Origin: Phycisphaeraceae bacterium
GTDB taxonomy: Bacteria; Planctomycetota; Phycisphaerae; Phycisphaerales; UBA1924
Reading direction: 5' to 3'
Length of the DNA stretch: 64,000 bases
Assembly: GCA_015200025.1 (NCBI GenBank)
Contig: CP054186.1
Coordinates: 1,996,001 to 2,060,000, forward strand
A program made the translations under genes and the position numbers. The notes beneath the pieces are model-generated. The model worked only from the letters and a program-made list of their open reading frames with translations. It ran no database searches and was not told the origin of the DNA. Shown here in pieces: positions 28,211-36,802 of the stretch. Position 1 is the stretch's first letter. Each line of letters opens with the position of its first letter.

Positions 28211-29127
28211 CCGCCCGCCCCTTCCCCGCCCGGGGCGTCGTAGTAGCGGCGGAACAACTGTTCGAGGTCGGGCTTGCGGATCGTCACGTCCTCCACCGGC
28301 ACCCCCGCCAGGAACGACAGGAGCGGCTCGAGCGGGCCGCGGTGCTCGCCGGCCCATCGGTCGGGCGAACGCCGCGAGAGCGTGAGCCCCGCGGGGGGTG
28401 CCGCGGCCCCCGCCCCGGCGCGGAAAACAATCTCCACGTCGTGCCCGGCCTGCCTCTTGAGCTCATCGAGCGTGCTGTCGGCCACGATCCGGCCTTGGCG
28501 CACGATGGCGACCCGCTGGCAGATCGCCTCGACCTCGCTGAGGGTGTGGCTGGAGAAGAACACCGTCCGACCCGCCGCCGCCCGCGCGTGAAGGATCTCC
28601 CGTAGCCGGTCCTGCATGAGCGGATCCAACGCCGTCGTCGGTTCGTCGAGCACCAGCAGACCGGGGTCGTGGGCCAGCGCCAGGATCAGCCCGAGTTTCT
28701 GACGCATCCCGCGCGACATCGCCCTCACGCGGACGCCCAGGTCCAAGTCGAGCTGCTCGGCCAGCCGCCGCCCGCCCTTGACCATGTCCACCCCACGGAT
28801 CCGCGAGAACAGTTTCAACGCCGAGTGACCGTTCAGCCAGGGCCACAGCCTCAGGTCCCCCGGGATCGACCCGACCTGCGCCTTGACCTTGTGCGATTCT
28901 CGCCAGCAATCAAGACCCATCGCCCGGGCCGTGCCCTCCGTCGGCCTGAGGAACCCGAGGATGACGCGGATCACGGTGGTTTTACCGGCCCCGTTGGGAC
29001 CGAGGAACCCAAAGAGCGAGCCCCGAGGCACCGCGAGCGTCACCGCCTCGACCCCGCGGCGGACGCCGTACCGACGCGTCAGCCCGCGGAGATCAACGTC
29101 CAGGGGTTCTCGCGGGGTCTCGGGCAT
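28207..29127 (-). CDS. ABC transporter ATP-binding protein, CcmA/drug-export type
   Basis: 306-aa ATPase. Walker A is GPNGAGKTT (near residue 41), signature MSRGMRQKLGL (a common variant in ABC-2 exporters), Walker B LLVLDEP, then FFSSHTLSEVEAICQRVA. The C-terminal 80 residues form the usual accessory domain. Start ATG 29127 is the nearest to the conserved N-terminal strand. It is an operon with the permease and converts ATP hydrolysis to export, or possibly membrane-protein remodelling as in GldA-type systems. Confidence 0.9.
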   Translation of the reverse strand: MPETPREPLDVDLRGLTRRYGVRRGVEAVTLAVPRGSLFGFLGPNGAGKTTVIRVILGFLRPTEGTARAMGLDCWRESHKVKAQVGSIPGDLRLWPWLNGHSALKLFSRIRGVDMVKGGRRLAEQLDLDLGVRVRAMSRGMRQKLGLILALAHDPGLLVLDEPTTALDPLMQDRLREILHARAAAGRTVFFSSHTLSEVEAICQRVAIVRQGRIVADSTLDELKRQAGHDVEIVFRAGAGAAAPPAGLTLSRRSPDRWAGEHRGPLEPLLSFLAGVPVEDVTIRKPDLEQLFRRYYDAPGGEGAGG

Positions 29128-29144
29128 GGTCGGTGAGAATAGGG

Positions 29145-30623
29145 TCAGCCGGCGTATTCGTCGCGCACCACCGCCAGCCATTCGTCCCTCGACCGAACCT
29201 GGATGAAGCGCCGGCGGACGTCATCGACCCTGGGGTGGTGGGCGGCGAAGCGGATCCCGAACTTGCGCATCATCTTGCTCGTCGCCTCTTCCCCGTGACG
29301 CATCCCGCGGTTGACCGCCAGCAGGATCGAGAAATGCTCGAGCAGCACCGACCGCTGCTCGGCGATGGTCGGGGGCCTGGGGTCACGCCCGGCCAGGATC
29401 TCCCGGGCCTGCCGGAAGATCCACGGGTTCCCGATGCACCCGCGTGCCACCGCCGCCGCCGAGACGCCCGTGTACCCGATCATCCGCACGATGTCCCACG
29501 CGTTCCAGACGTCGCCCGAGCCCAGGATCGGGAGACGAGGGTGCCGGCGGACGATCTCACGCAACAGGTCCCACCGGCTCGGGCCCACGTACTTCTGCAC
29601 GACCGTCCTCGCGTGCACCGTCGCCCACGCGTACCCCAGGTCCGCCGCCGCATCGAGGATCCGCGACGCGTTCCGAGCCATCCCGGGCGTGTCGTCGAAC
29701 GACCGCCGCAGCTTGACCGTGCACGGCACCGACGCCGGCACCGCGTCGCGCACCGCCCTCATGATCGCGATCGCTCCCTCGGGCTCGGCCAGCCAGTGCC
29801 CGCCGCGGGCCTTGACTTTGATCTTCTTGACCGGGCACGCCAGGTTCACGTCGATCGTCGCGAACGCGCGCCCGCCCGCCGCCACGCCCGCCCCGGGGGG
29901 CTCGAGCCCGGCCGGGTCGGCCCCGTCGGCCCCGTCGGCCCCGAACGCCTCGTCCCCGCCGATGGACCCGTCGCCGGCCCCGTCGAGCGCGTTGATCCGG
30001 TCGATCGCGTCCTCGCACGACTCGCCCTCCCCGCCGTCCGCTTCGCACCCGTCCACCCCGCACCCCTCATCCCCCAGGCCCTCGGTCGGGTCGAACGGCT
30101 CGATCTGTTCGCCCCCGGGCAGGCGCAGGTGCTGCCGGGCGTGGGTGGTGGGGTGTCGGCCCGGCGTGGCGTAGGCCAGGGCCCGGTATGGCTTATCCCC
30201 GCGGGCGGATTGTTCAACGGCCTTGAGCGCCGAGGCCGCCATCTCGCGCGGGTCGCTCCCCATGATCTGGCAGGCCAGGGGCTGATCCTCGGGCCCCCCG
30301 GGGATGTTGTCGTGCAGTTCGCCCAGGTCCGCCTTGGCGAACCCGCGCCCGCCGGCCAGAAGGGTCCGGTCCAGCAACGCCTCGGTCACGCAGAACGGGC
30401 ACCCGTGCCGGCGCGCGATGATCCGCATGGCCGCGTCGGAATACCCGGCGAGCCCGGCCTGGAAAAACGGGGCGTCGAACCCGGGCACGGCCGCCCGGAC
30501 CCTGGGGTCCGTCCCGTCACGGGCGATCCGTCCGGCGATCGAGCGCAGCTCGATCCCCTCCGCCCCCGGCGCGATGGCGGGGGTCGGGGCGGTGGCGTTG
30601 CCGGCCTCGGGCTCGACGGACAT
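29145..30623 (-). CDS. tRNA-dihydrouridine synthase with a large low-complexity insertion
   Basis: 492-aa flavoenzyme; family members are usually 320-350 aa. TIM-barrel motifs are present: FQAGLAGYSDAAMR, LACQIMGSDP, the catalytic cysteine in DVNLACPVKKIKVK (C263), PCTVKLRR, HARTVVQKYVG, ILGSGDV, AAVARGCIGNPWIF. Between the QIMGS strand and the DVNLACP strand, residues about 141-252 form an acidic Gly/Asp/Ala-rich insertion with several cysteines, absent from ordinary Dus proteins. It reduces uridine to dihydrouridine in tRNA D-loops. ATG at 30623. Divergent from a lipoprotein gene. Confidence 0.88.
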   Translation of the reverse strand: MSVEPEAGNATAPTPAIAPGAEGIELRSIAGRIARDGTDPRVRAAVPGFDAPFFQAGLAGYSDAAMRIIARRHGCPFCVTEALLDRTLLAGGRGFAKADLGELHDNIPGGPEDQPLACQIMGSDPREMAASALKAVEQSARGDKPYRALAYATPGRHPTTHARQHLRLPGGEQIEPFDPTEGLGDEGCGVDGCEADGGEGESCEDAIDRINALDGAGDGSIGGDEAFGADGADGADPAGLEPPGAGVAAGGRAFATIDVNLACPVKKIKVKARGGHWLAEPEGAIAIMRAVRDAVPASVPCTVKLRRSFDDTPGMARNASRILDAAADLGYAWATVHARTVVQKYVGPSRWDLLREIVRRHPRLPILGSGDVWNAWDIVRMIGYTGVSAAAVARGCIGNPWIFRQAREILAGRDPRPPTIAEQRSVLLEHFSILLAVNRGMRHGEEATSKMMRKFGIRFAAHHPRVDDVRRRFIQVRSRDEWLAVVRDEYAG

Positions 30624-30680
30624 GCACGGATTGTTGAGCCCCCGGTTGCCCCGGGCTCGCGGGGGGGGGACCATACCGGC

Positions 30681-31109
30681 GTGAGATCCATCGCGTCCAT
30701 CGCGGCGTTGGCCCTGGTCCCCCTGTGCGGGTGCTCCTCGCCCGCGACCCTCTCCGACGGCACGGCCTACCCGCGCGAGCTCCGCCAGGCCTCCACGCTC
30801 GATATCCAGGTCTTCCGACGCGGGAGAGACCTCGAACTGACCAACACAACCGCACGCTCGTTCGGCCCGTGCACCGTCTGGTTGAACGGCCGATACTCGA
30901 AGCGCCTCGACGGGATCGCCGTCGGGGAGACCCTCAGGCTCGAACTCTCGGGGTTCCGCGACGAGTTCGGGGAGCCGTTCAAGGCCGGGGGGTTCTTCGC
31001 GGCCGAGATCCCCGACATCGTGATCCTGTGTCAGATCGAAGAGGCCCCCGAGGGTTCGGGGCGGGTCCTCTGGGGGCTCCGGGTCGCGGGCCCGCTGGTG
31101 GATGAGTAA
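30681..31109 (+). CDS. small lipoprotein of unknown function
   Basis: 142-aa protein starting at GTG 30681. The signal peptide is followed by a lipobox LCGC (acylated Cys at about residue 18). The mature part is a compact beta domain (LDIQVFRRGRDLELTNTTA, CTVWLNGRYSKRLDGIAVGE, LRLELSGFRDEFGEPF). No family is recognised. It precedes the PIG-L deacetylase gene by 41 bp on the same strand. Confidence 0.65.
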   Translation: MRSIASIAALALVPLCGCSSPATLSDGTAYPRELRQASTLDIQVFRRGRDLELTNTTARSFGPCTVWLNGRYSKRLDGIAVGETLRLELSGFRDEFGEPFKAGGFFAAEIPDIVILCQIEEAPEGSGRVLWGLRVAGPLVDE

Positions 31110-31150
31110 GGATCGGCGGTTCGGCACGAGCGACCGGAGAACGGCATCCC

Positions 31151-31885
31151 ATGGCCAGGATCGTGGTATTCGGCCCCCACCCCGACGATCAAGAGATCGG
31201 CATGGGCGGGACCGTCGCGCTGCTGGCGTCCCAGGACCACGACGTGCTCCTGTGCGACCTGACCGACGGGTGCCCCACGCCCGTGGGTGACCGCCCGACG
31301 CGCCTGCGGGAGGCCGCCGCCGCCGCCGCCGCGCTCTCAACACCGGGACGGGTGATCCCCCGTGTCCTGCTCGATCTCCCCAACCGGCGATTGGAGCACA
31401 CCCTCGCCGCGCGTCACGCGGTCGCGGGGGTCATCCGGGCCCACCGGGCCGACGTCATCTTCGCGCCCCACCCCAAGGACGCGCACCCCGACCATCTGGC
31501 GGCCACCCGGATCATCGAGGACGCCCGGTTCGATGCCAAACTCACCGGCGTCACGATGCCCCTCCCCTCGGGCGTGGGCGGCGACGGGTCGGCCCCCGTC
31601 CACCCGAAATGGCTCTTTTACTACTACTGCTCGCACCTGCGGCGTGTGCCCGACCCCACGTTTCTGATCGACGTGACCGCCCACCACGGGGCCAAGCTCG
31701 CGTCACTGACCGCGTACCGCTCGCAGTTCATCGACAACCCGAAAAACCGCGAGGTTCTGGAGTGGATCGAGGCCCAGGACCGGTTCCTGGGGAGCCGGAT
31801 CGGGGCGAGATACGCCGAGGGGTTCTGGACAAACGAGCCGCTGGGGCTGACGGGGCTGGGGAGCGTCGCGGGGCTCGGGGCGTGA
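31151..31885 (+). CDS. PIG-L / BshB1-type N-deacetylase
   Basis: 244-aa zinc-dependent deacetylase. It has the metal and base motif HPDDQEIGMGG (H10, D12, D13) and the second motif AHPDHLAATR (H112, H115). This matches the BshB1 subgroup that removes the acetyl group from N-acetylglucosaminyl malate in bacillithiol synthesis, or related GlcNAc conjugates. No other bacillithiol genes adjoin. Length and motif spacing are normal. Confidence 0.87.
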   Translation: MARIVVFGPHPDDQEIGMGGTVALLASQDHDVLLCDLTDGCPTPVGDRPTRLREAAAAAAALSTPGRVIPRVLLDLPNRRLEHTLAARHAVAGVIRAHRADVIFAPHPKDAHPDHLAATRIIEDARFDAKLTGVTMPLPSGVGGDGSAPVHPKWLFYYYCSHLRRVPDPTFLIDVTAHHGAKLASLTAYRSQFIDNPKNREVLEWIEAQDRFLGSRIGARYAEGFWTNEPLGLTGLGSVAGLGA

Positions 31886-31973
31886 ACCGTCACGGGCCGA
31901 CCGGGGTGAGAAATGGTCGGACGGGCCGGGCCGGGGTGGTTCGGGGACGCGCGGGGCGCTTTGATTCGGGCGC

Positions 31974-33359
31974 ATGAACCCGACGGCCCAACTCCTGGAG
32001 CCCGAGATCCGCGAGTTGATCCGCGACGGGTTGTACTCCGAACTGCGCGAAGCCCTGCACCTGCTCCCGCCCGCCGACGTCGCCGACATCCTCGCGGAGT
32101 TGCCCTCGGACCAGGCGGCGGTGGCGTTCCGGTTCATGCCCCGCGACGACGCGGCCTCCGCGTTCGCGTACCTGACCTCCGAGCGCCAGGAAGACCTCAT
32201 CAACGCCCTGGGCGCCGAGGCCTCGGTCCGCATGGTCGAGGCCATGGGCGCCGACGACCGCGCCCGGCTCCTCGACGAACTGCCCGAGGAGGTCGCGCAG
32301 CGCCTGATCGGCTCGCTGAGCCCCGAGTCCCGCCGCGAGACGCAGGCGATCCTGGGCTACCCCCCGCGGTCGGTGGGGCGCCTCATGACGCCCGACTACG
32401 TCAGGCTCCGCCCCGAGTGGACGATCGCGCAGGCCCTCGAGCACATCCGCCGCCACGGCCGCGACGCCGAGACCGTCAACGTCGTCTACGTCATCGACGA
32501 GCAGGGCCGGCTCATCGACGACCTCAGGCTCCGCCAGATGCTCTTCGCCGACCCCGACGACACCGTCGAGAGCATCCTCAACCGACAGTTCATCAGCCTG
32601 CGGGCCGACGAGGACCAGGAGCACGCCGTCCAGACGCTCCAGCGGTACGACCGCTCCGCGCTCCCCGTGGTCGATTCCCGCGGGGTGCTCCTGGGCATCG
32701 TCACCCACGACGACCTCGCCGACGTCGCCCAGGCGATGGCCACCGAGGACATGCAGAAACTCGGCGGGATGGAAGCCCTGGAATCCTCGTACGCCGACAC
32801 GGGGCAGGTCGAGATGTTCCGTAAGCGGGGGTTCTGGCTCTCGGCCCTCCTGGTCGGGCAGACGATCACGATCATCGTGCTGGGCTCGTTCCAGGACCGC
32901 CTCGACCGCGCCATCGAGCTCACGCTGTTCCTCCCGCTGGTCATCTCGTGCGGCGGGAACTCGGGCTCGCAGGCCGCCACGCTCATCACCCGCGCCCTGG
33001 CCCTGGGCGAGGTCCGCCTCGCCGACTGGGCCCGTATCGTCCGCCGCGAACTCCTCACCGGCGTCTTCCTGGGCCTTACCCTCGCCACCCTGGGGTTCCT
33101 CTGCGTCGGGTTCTTCACCAGCATCGGGCACGCGAAAACGCAGTTCCCCTTCGCCCTGGGCCTGACCGTCGCGCTGTCGGTCGTCACGGTCGTGGTCTGG
33201 GGGACCACGCTCGGATCGCTGCTCCCGCTCGTCCTCAAGCGATTCTCGATCGACCCCGCGACGGCGTCGAGCCCGATGGTCGCCACGCTCATGGACGCCT
33301 CGGGCACGCTCATTTACCTCGCCGTCGCCATCGCCGTCCTGACCGGACGCCTCCTCTAG
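31974..33359 (+). CDS. mgtE: magnesium transporter MgtE
   Basis: 461-aa Mg2+ channel. The N-terminal superhelical domain (residues 1-125) is followed by two CBS domains (SVGRLMTPDYVRLRPEWTIA..., about 130-255) that sense intracellular Mg2+. The connecting plug helix leads to five C-terminal transmembrane helices with the signature PLVISCGGNSGSQAATLITR. Length and domain order are standard. No Mg2+ (ykoK/mgtA) riboswitch-like leader is visible in the 88 bp upstream. Confidence 0.94.
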   Translation: MNPTAQLLEPEIRELIRDGLYSELREALHLLPPADVADILAELPSDQAAVAFRFMPRDDAASAFAYLTSERQEDLINALGAEASVRMVEAMGADDRARLLDELPEEVAQRLIGSLSPESRRETQAILGYPPRSVGRLMTPDYVRLRPEWTIAQALEHIRRHGRDAETVNVVYVIDEQGRLIDDLRLRQMLFADPDDTVESILNRQFISLRADEDQEHAVQTLQRYDRSALPVVDSRGVLLGIVTHDDLADVAQAMATEDMQKLGGMEALESSYADTGQVEMFRKRGFWLSALLVGQTITIIVLGSFQDRLDRAIELTLFLPLVISCGGNSGSQAATLITRALALGEVRLADWARIVRRELLTGVFLGLTLATLGFLCVGFFTSIGHAKTQFPFALGLTVALSVVTVVVWGTTLGSLLPLVLKRFSIDPATASSPMVATLMDASGTLIYLAVAIAVLTGRLL

Positions 33360-33373
33360 GGGCAACCCCCACC

Positions 33374-33919
33374 ATGCGCCACGTCACCCTGATCACCACC
33401 GGCGGGACCATCGAGAAAACCTACGACGAGTCCTCGGGCTCGCTCGAAAACCGCCGGTCCATCGTCCGGGCGATGGTCAACCGCCTCCGCCTCGAGGAAA
33501 CGACCGTCTCGATCATCGAGCTGATGAGCAAGGACAGCCTGCACCTGACGCACGACGACCGCCGCGCGGTCGTCGAGGCCGTGCGCGCCGCGGGGGGCTC
33601 GCCCGACCTTACAACCTCGACCTCGGGCATCGTGATCCTCCACGGCACCGATACGCTCCATCTCACCGGCCAAGCCGTCCTCGACGCGGTCCCCACCCCG
33701 CGGGTCCCGATCGTCCTCACCGGCGCCATGAGGCCGTTCGAAATGAAGCGGTCCGACGCGCTGCAGAACCTGACCGAGGCGCTCTTCGCCGCGGGGGTGC
33801 TCCCGCCCGGGGTGTACGCCGTCGCGCACGGCCGAGCGCTGGCCTTCCCCGGGGTCCGCAAAGACCGAGAACGCGGGACGTTCGTCAAGGGCGAGAGCGC
33901 AACGCCTGCGCCCCGGTGA
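33374..33919 (+). CDS. single-domain asparaginase-like protein
   Basis: 181-aa protein corresponding only to the N-terminal domain of L-asparaginases. The first threonine motif TTGGTIEK (T12) and the second motif HGTDT (T92, D93) are present, but the C-terminal domain of the usual 330-aa enzyme is absent. Such short proteins exist as a separate subgroup (asparaginase/glutaminase Pro_90-like), so this need not be a truncation. Amidohydrolase activity is plausible but unproven. It begins 14 bp after mgtE. Confidence 0.8.
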   Translation: MRHVTLITTGGTIEKTYDESSGSLENRRSIVRAMVNRLRLEETTVSIIELMSKDSLHLTHDDRRAVVEAVRAAGGSPDLTTSTSGIVILHGTDTLHLTGQAVLDAVPTPRVPIVLTGAMRPFEMKRSDALQNLTEALFAAGVLPPGVYAVAHGRALAFPGVRKDRERGTFVKGESATPAPR

Positions 33920-34057
33920 GCCCGCCCGTGCGCCGGCCCGTGGAACCCCGCCCGGTTCGCCGGCGCGGCGTGAAGGCGCGCCCCGATCCGGCCGATATCC
34001 GTGCGGGAACGCCCACGCCGCGCGACGGGTTCGATCAACGCCACAGAGGGGATTGCC

Positions 34058-34840
34058 GTGGACATCGCCAGCGTCATCGGAACGATCCTCGGCGTCGCGT
34101 GCTGCGGGCTGGTGGGCTACATGGCCTCCCACGGCGACTGGGCGATGTTCTACTCCGAAAAAGGCCTGATCATGGTCTTCGGGGGGACACTCTCGGTCAT
34201 CTTCATGGCGATGCCGATGGCCAAGCTCAAGGCCGTCCCCGGGTATTTCAAACGCTTCTACTTCGACAAGGGCCTCCGACCGGTCGAGGTCGTCAAGCTC
34301 ATGGGCACCCTGAGCGAGAAGGCCCGACGCGACGGCATCCTCGCCCTCGAGTCCGAGGTCTCCAAAATCACCGACCCCTTCCTGGGTTCGGGGCTCAAGA
34401 TGGCCATCGACGGCGTCGAGCCCGCCAATATCGAGGCCACCCTCCGACTCGAAGTCCTCGCCATGCAGGACCGCCACAAGGCCGGCAAGAAGTTCTTCGA
34501 CCTCATCAAGCTGTACGCCCCCGGGTACGGCCTCGTGGCGACGCTGATCGGGCAGGTCGGCATGTTCGGGGGCCTCGCCTCGGCCGACATCGGGCACCTC
34601 GGGCACATGCTCGCCGTCGCCGTCGTCGCCACCATGTACGGGACCATCCTCGCCAACGCCGTCGCGGGCCCCATCGGCGACAAGCTCGCCCTCCGCTCGG
34701 GCGAGGAGATCGTCGCCCGCGAGATGATGCTCCAGGGCATCCTCTCCATCCAGTCCGGCGACAACCCACGCGTCACCATGGACAAGATGCTCGCCTTCGT
34801 CCCCGGGCCCGCCCGGGCCCCCTTCAAGCAGGCCGCCTGA
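34058..34840 (+). CDS. motA: flagellar motor stator protein MotA
   Basis: 260-aa inner-membrane protein with the four-helix MotA/PomA topology. It has two N-terminal helices, a cytoplasmic domain beginning MGTLSEKARRDGILALE and containing DRHKAGKKFFDLI, then two C-terminal helices (PGYGLVATLIGQVGMFGGL, HLGHMLAVAVVATMYGTILAN). GTG start 34058 is preceded by GAGGGG. It conducts ions with MotB to power flagellar rotation. No other flagellar genes are in the window. Confidence 0.92.
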   Translation: MDIASVIGTILGVACCGLVGYMASHGDWAMFYSEKGLIMVFGGTLSVIFMAMPMAKLKAVPGYFKRFYFDKGLRPVEVVKLMGTLSEKARRDGILALESEVSKITDPFLGSGLKMAIDGVEPANIEATLRLEVLAMQDRHKAGKKFFDLIKLYAPGYGLVATLIGQVGMFGGLASADIGHLGHMLAVAVVATMYGTILANAVAGPIGDKLALRSGEEIVAREMMLQGILSIQSGDNPRVTMDKMLAFVPGPARAPFKQAA

Positions 34841-34862
34841 CCCCCGCACCCGGTAGCCACCC

Positions 34863-35720
34863 ATGAGCGACGGGCACGACAAAGAGCACAAGGACCAGGG
34901 CTCCCACGGCGGGAGCCACGGGGGCGGTCACGGCGGCCACGGCGGCGGAGGACACGCCGAGGGCGAGCACGAGGGCGCCCCCGAGTGGCTCATCTCCTTC
35001 GCCGACATGGTCATGCTCATCATGGCCTTCTTCGTCATCATGCTCGCCATGAACATGGGCCCCAAGGCCGAGCCCGTCCAGGGCGGGGACAAGGATGAGG
35101 AGCAGATCGGGCCCGGCGGGGGCGCCTCACGCAAGGCCAGCTTCGTCATCGCGATCCGGAACGGGTTCAAGAACCCCATCGATATGAAGTCGAGCCGCCC
35201 CGACGAGGCCTGGCTCCGCAAGCACATCCGCGAGAACGAGGGCGCGGGAGACCGCGAGGGACCCCCGGGCGACAAGCCCAACCAGCAGTCCGTCAAGCCC
35301 AGCGAGTACACCATGCTCGGCGGGGCGCTCGTCATGTTCGAGGACCACTCGAACCTGCTCACCTCCACCGCCCGCGAGACGGTGCAGGCCTCCGCGGAAC
35401 AACTCAAGGACCAGCGGTGGATCGTCGAACTCCGCGGGCACGTGAGCCCCTGGGAGGCCTCCCGCAACGCCGAAGTCGCGATGAAGCTCAGCCACGAGCG
35501 GGCCATGCAGGTGGCCCGCGAACTGATCCGCCACGGGATCTCCTGGTCGCAGCTCCGCGTCGTCGCGTGCGGGGAGTCCGACCGCCTCGTCGCACGCTCG
35601 CCGTCCCACGCCGACGACCGCCGGAACCAGCGCGTCGAGATCGTCGTGACCAAGGACCTGGTCCCGCCGGACCCCTACGCCGCGCCGGCCCCGCCGCCCG
35701 CTACGCCCGACGGCGGGTGA
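34863..35720 (+). CDS. motB: flagellar motor stator protein MotB with His/Gly-rich N-terminus
   Basis: 285-aa stator protein. Residues 1-38 are an extraordinary His/Gly-rich segment (about eleven histidines). Then comes the single helix PEWLISFADMVMLIMAFFVI with the ion-binding aspartate in SFAD (D48), and a C-terminal OmpA-like peptidoglycan-binding domain (WIVELRGHVSPWE, LSHERAMQVARELI, ISWSQLRVVACGESD, RRNQRVEIVV). The gene follows motA after 22 bp. The N-terminal tail faces the cytoplasm and could bind metal, which is not typical for MotB. Confidence 0.92.
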   Translation: MSDGHDKEHKDQGSHGGSHGGGHGGHGGGGHAEGEHEGAPEWLISFADMVMLIMAFFVIMLAMNMGPKAEPVQGGDKDEEQIGPGGGASRKASFVIAIRNGFKNPIDMKSSRPDEAWLRKHIRENEGAGDREGPPGDKPNQQSVKPSEYTMLGGALVMFEDHSNLLTSTARETVQASAEQLKDQRWIVELRGHVSPWEASRNAEVAMKLSHERAMQVARELIRHGISWSQLRVVACGESDRLVARSPSHADDRRNQRVEIVVTKDLVPPDPYAAPAPPPATPDGG

Positions 35721-35732
35721 ACAGGCCCCGCG

Positions 35733-36119
35733 TCAGCCCTTCCCAAGACGCTCCGCCAGCCCGGCGACCTGCCACTCCATCCGCTTGACCTCGCGCAGCA
35801 GCACGTACTTCTCCATCTGCATCCAGAACCAGGCCTTGATCGCCGTGATCACCTGCAGCGACGCCAGCACCGACACCGCCCAGAGCACCTGCCCGCGGGT
35901 CTCCTCCGCCCCCAGCAGGCGCACGACGCTGTAGACCGCCCAGGCCGTCAGCCCCAGGCTCACCACAAAGAGATAGACGGTGACCCACCGCGGCCCGCGA
36001 CGCACCGCGGTGATCGTGCGCGACACGATCCCCGGCTCGTCGAGGTCGCGGAGCAGGTCGTCCACCTCGCCGCGCAGCGCGGCTCGGATCCGGTCGTCGA
36101 TGGGTTCTGGGCTCGTCAT
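35733..36119 (-). CDS. DUF6768-like membrane protein paired with ECF sigma factor
   Basis: 128-aa protein. The N-terminal cytosolic segment (IDDRIRAALRGEVDDLLRDL) is followed by two hydrophobic helices (WVTVYLFVVSLGLTAWAVY, VLWAVSVLASLQVITAIKAW) and a charged C-terminal helix. It is co-translated with the upstream ECF factor (ATGA at 36116-36119), which is where anti-sigma proteins normally sit. No classical anti-sigma motif is visible, so the role as its regulator is inferred. Confidence 0.75.
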   Translation of the reverse strand: MTSPEPIDDRIRAALRGEVDDLLRDLDEPGIVSRTITAVRRGPRWVTVYLFVVSLGLTAWAVYSVVRLLGAEETRGQVLWAVSVLASLQVITAIKAWFWMQMEKYVLLREVKRMEWQVAGLAERLGKG

Positions 36120-36751
36120 GGGTGGCTCCTTTCGAGCGTCGGGTGAGGGGTGGATTCGTCGGTCGTGAACGCCACGCGGAGGTGCTCCCTCGCGTGGAAA
36201 AGCCGGGATTTGACCGTCCCCGGAGGGATACCCAGCGAGGCCGCGATCTCGGCGACCGGCATCCCTTCGAGGTAGTGCAGCGCGAGGATGGCGCGGTACA
36301 TCGGCGGGAGGCCCCGGATCGCCCCGCGGAGCCGGTCGATCGATTCGGCCCGTTCGCCCGGGCTCGGCGCGGGCGGCTCAACGACCGAACCCGCCGCGGG
36401 CGTGACGCCCCGGAGGCGGGCCCGCCGGCGGATCGTGTCGCGGCACTTGTGCGTCACGATCGCGTACGCCCAGGGCCCGAACCGCGCCGAATCGTTCAAC
36501 CCGCCAAGACCCCGCACGATCGCGACCCACGCCTCCTGCGCCGCGTCGTCCGCCGCGTCGGCCTCGCCCAGCAGCCGGCGGGCATGGCAGTACAACCGGC
36601 GGTGCCAACGCCCCACCAAGTCCCGCAACGCCCCCTCGTCCCCGCTGAGGTGCCGAGCGATCAGCCATTCGTCATAAATGTCCGCCGAGGTGCGTGGCAC
36701 GCGAGCGTCTCCCGGGAAAGAGTCGCCCGACCCGCCGGCGGGTTCACCCAC
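36116..36751 (-). CDS. ECF RNA polymerase sigma factor
   Basis: 211-aa ECF factor. Region 2 contains ADDAAQEAWVAIVRGLGGL and the DNA-contacting FGPWAYAIVTHKCRDTIRRR. Region 4 is GMPVAEIAASLGIPPGTVKS. Start ATG at 36751 is the first in frame, and a start near residue 23 (MDYD-equivalent absent) is not better supported. Coupled to the DUF6768 protein, it may also read into the convergent motB end only 13 bp past that gene. Confidence 0.9.
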   Translation of the reverse strand: MGEPAGGSGDSFPGDARVPRTSADIYDEWLIARHLSGDEGALRDLVGRWHRRLYCHARRLLGEADAADDAAQEAWVAIVRGLGGLNDSARFGPWAYAIVTHKCRDTIRRRARLRGVTPAAGSVVEPPAPSPGERAESIDRLRGAIRGLPPMYRAILALHYLEGMPVAEIAASLGIPPGTVKSRLFHAREHLRVAFTTDESTPHPTLERSHP

Positions 36752-36802
36752 CGGCGAAAGAATCTCCGGCCCACAATCCCCTCACCCCTCCGCGGGGCCC
36801 GG

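Noticed and set aside
31886..31973. Mg2+ riboswitch before mgtE
   Set aside because: The 88-bp gap is too short and has no M-box-like conserved pairing.
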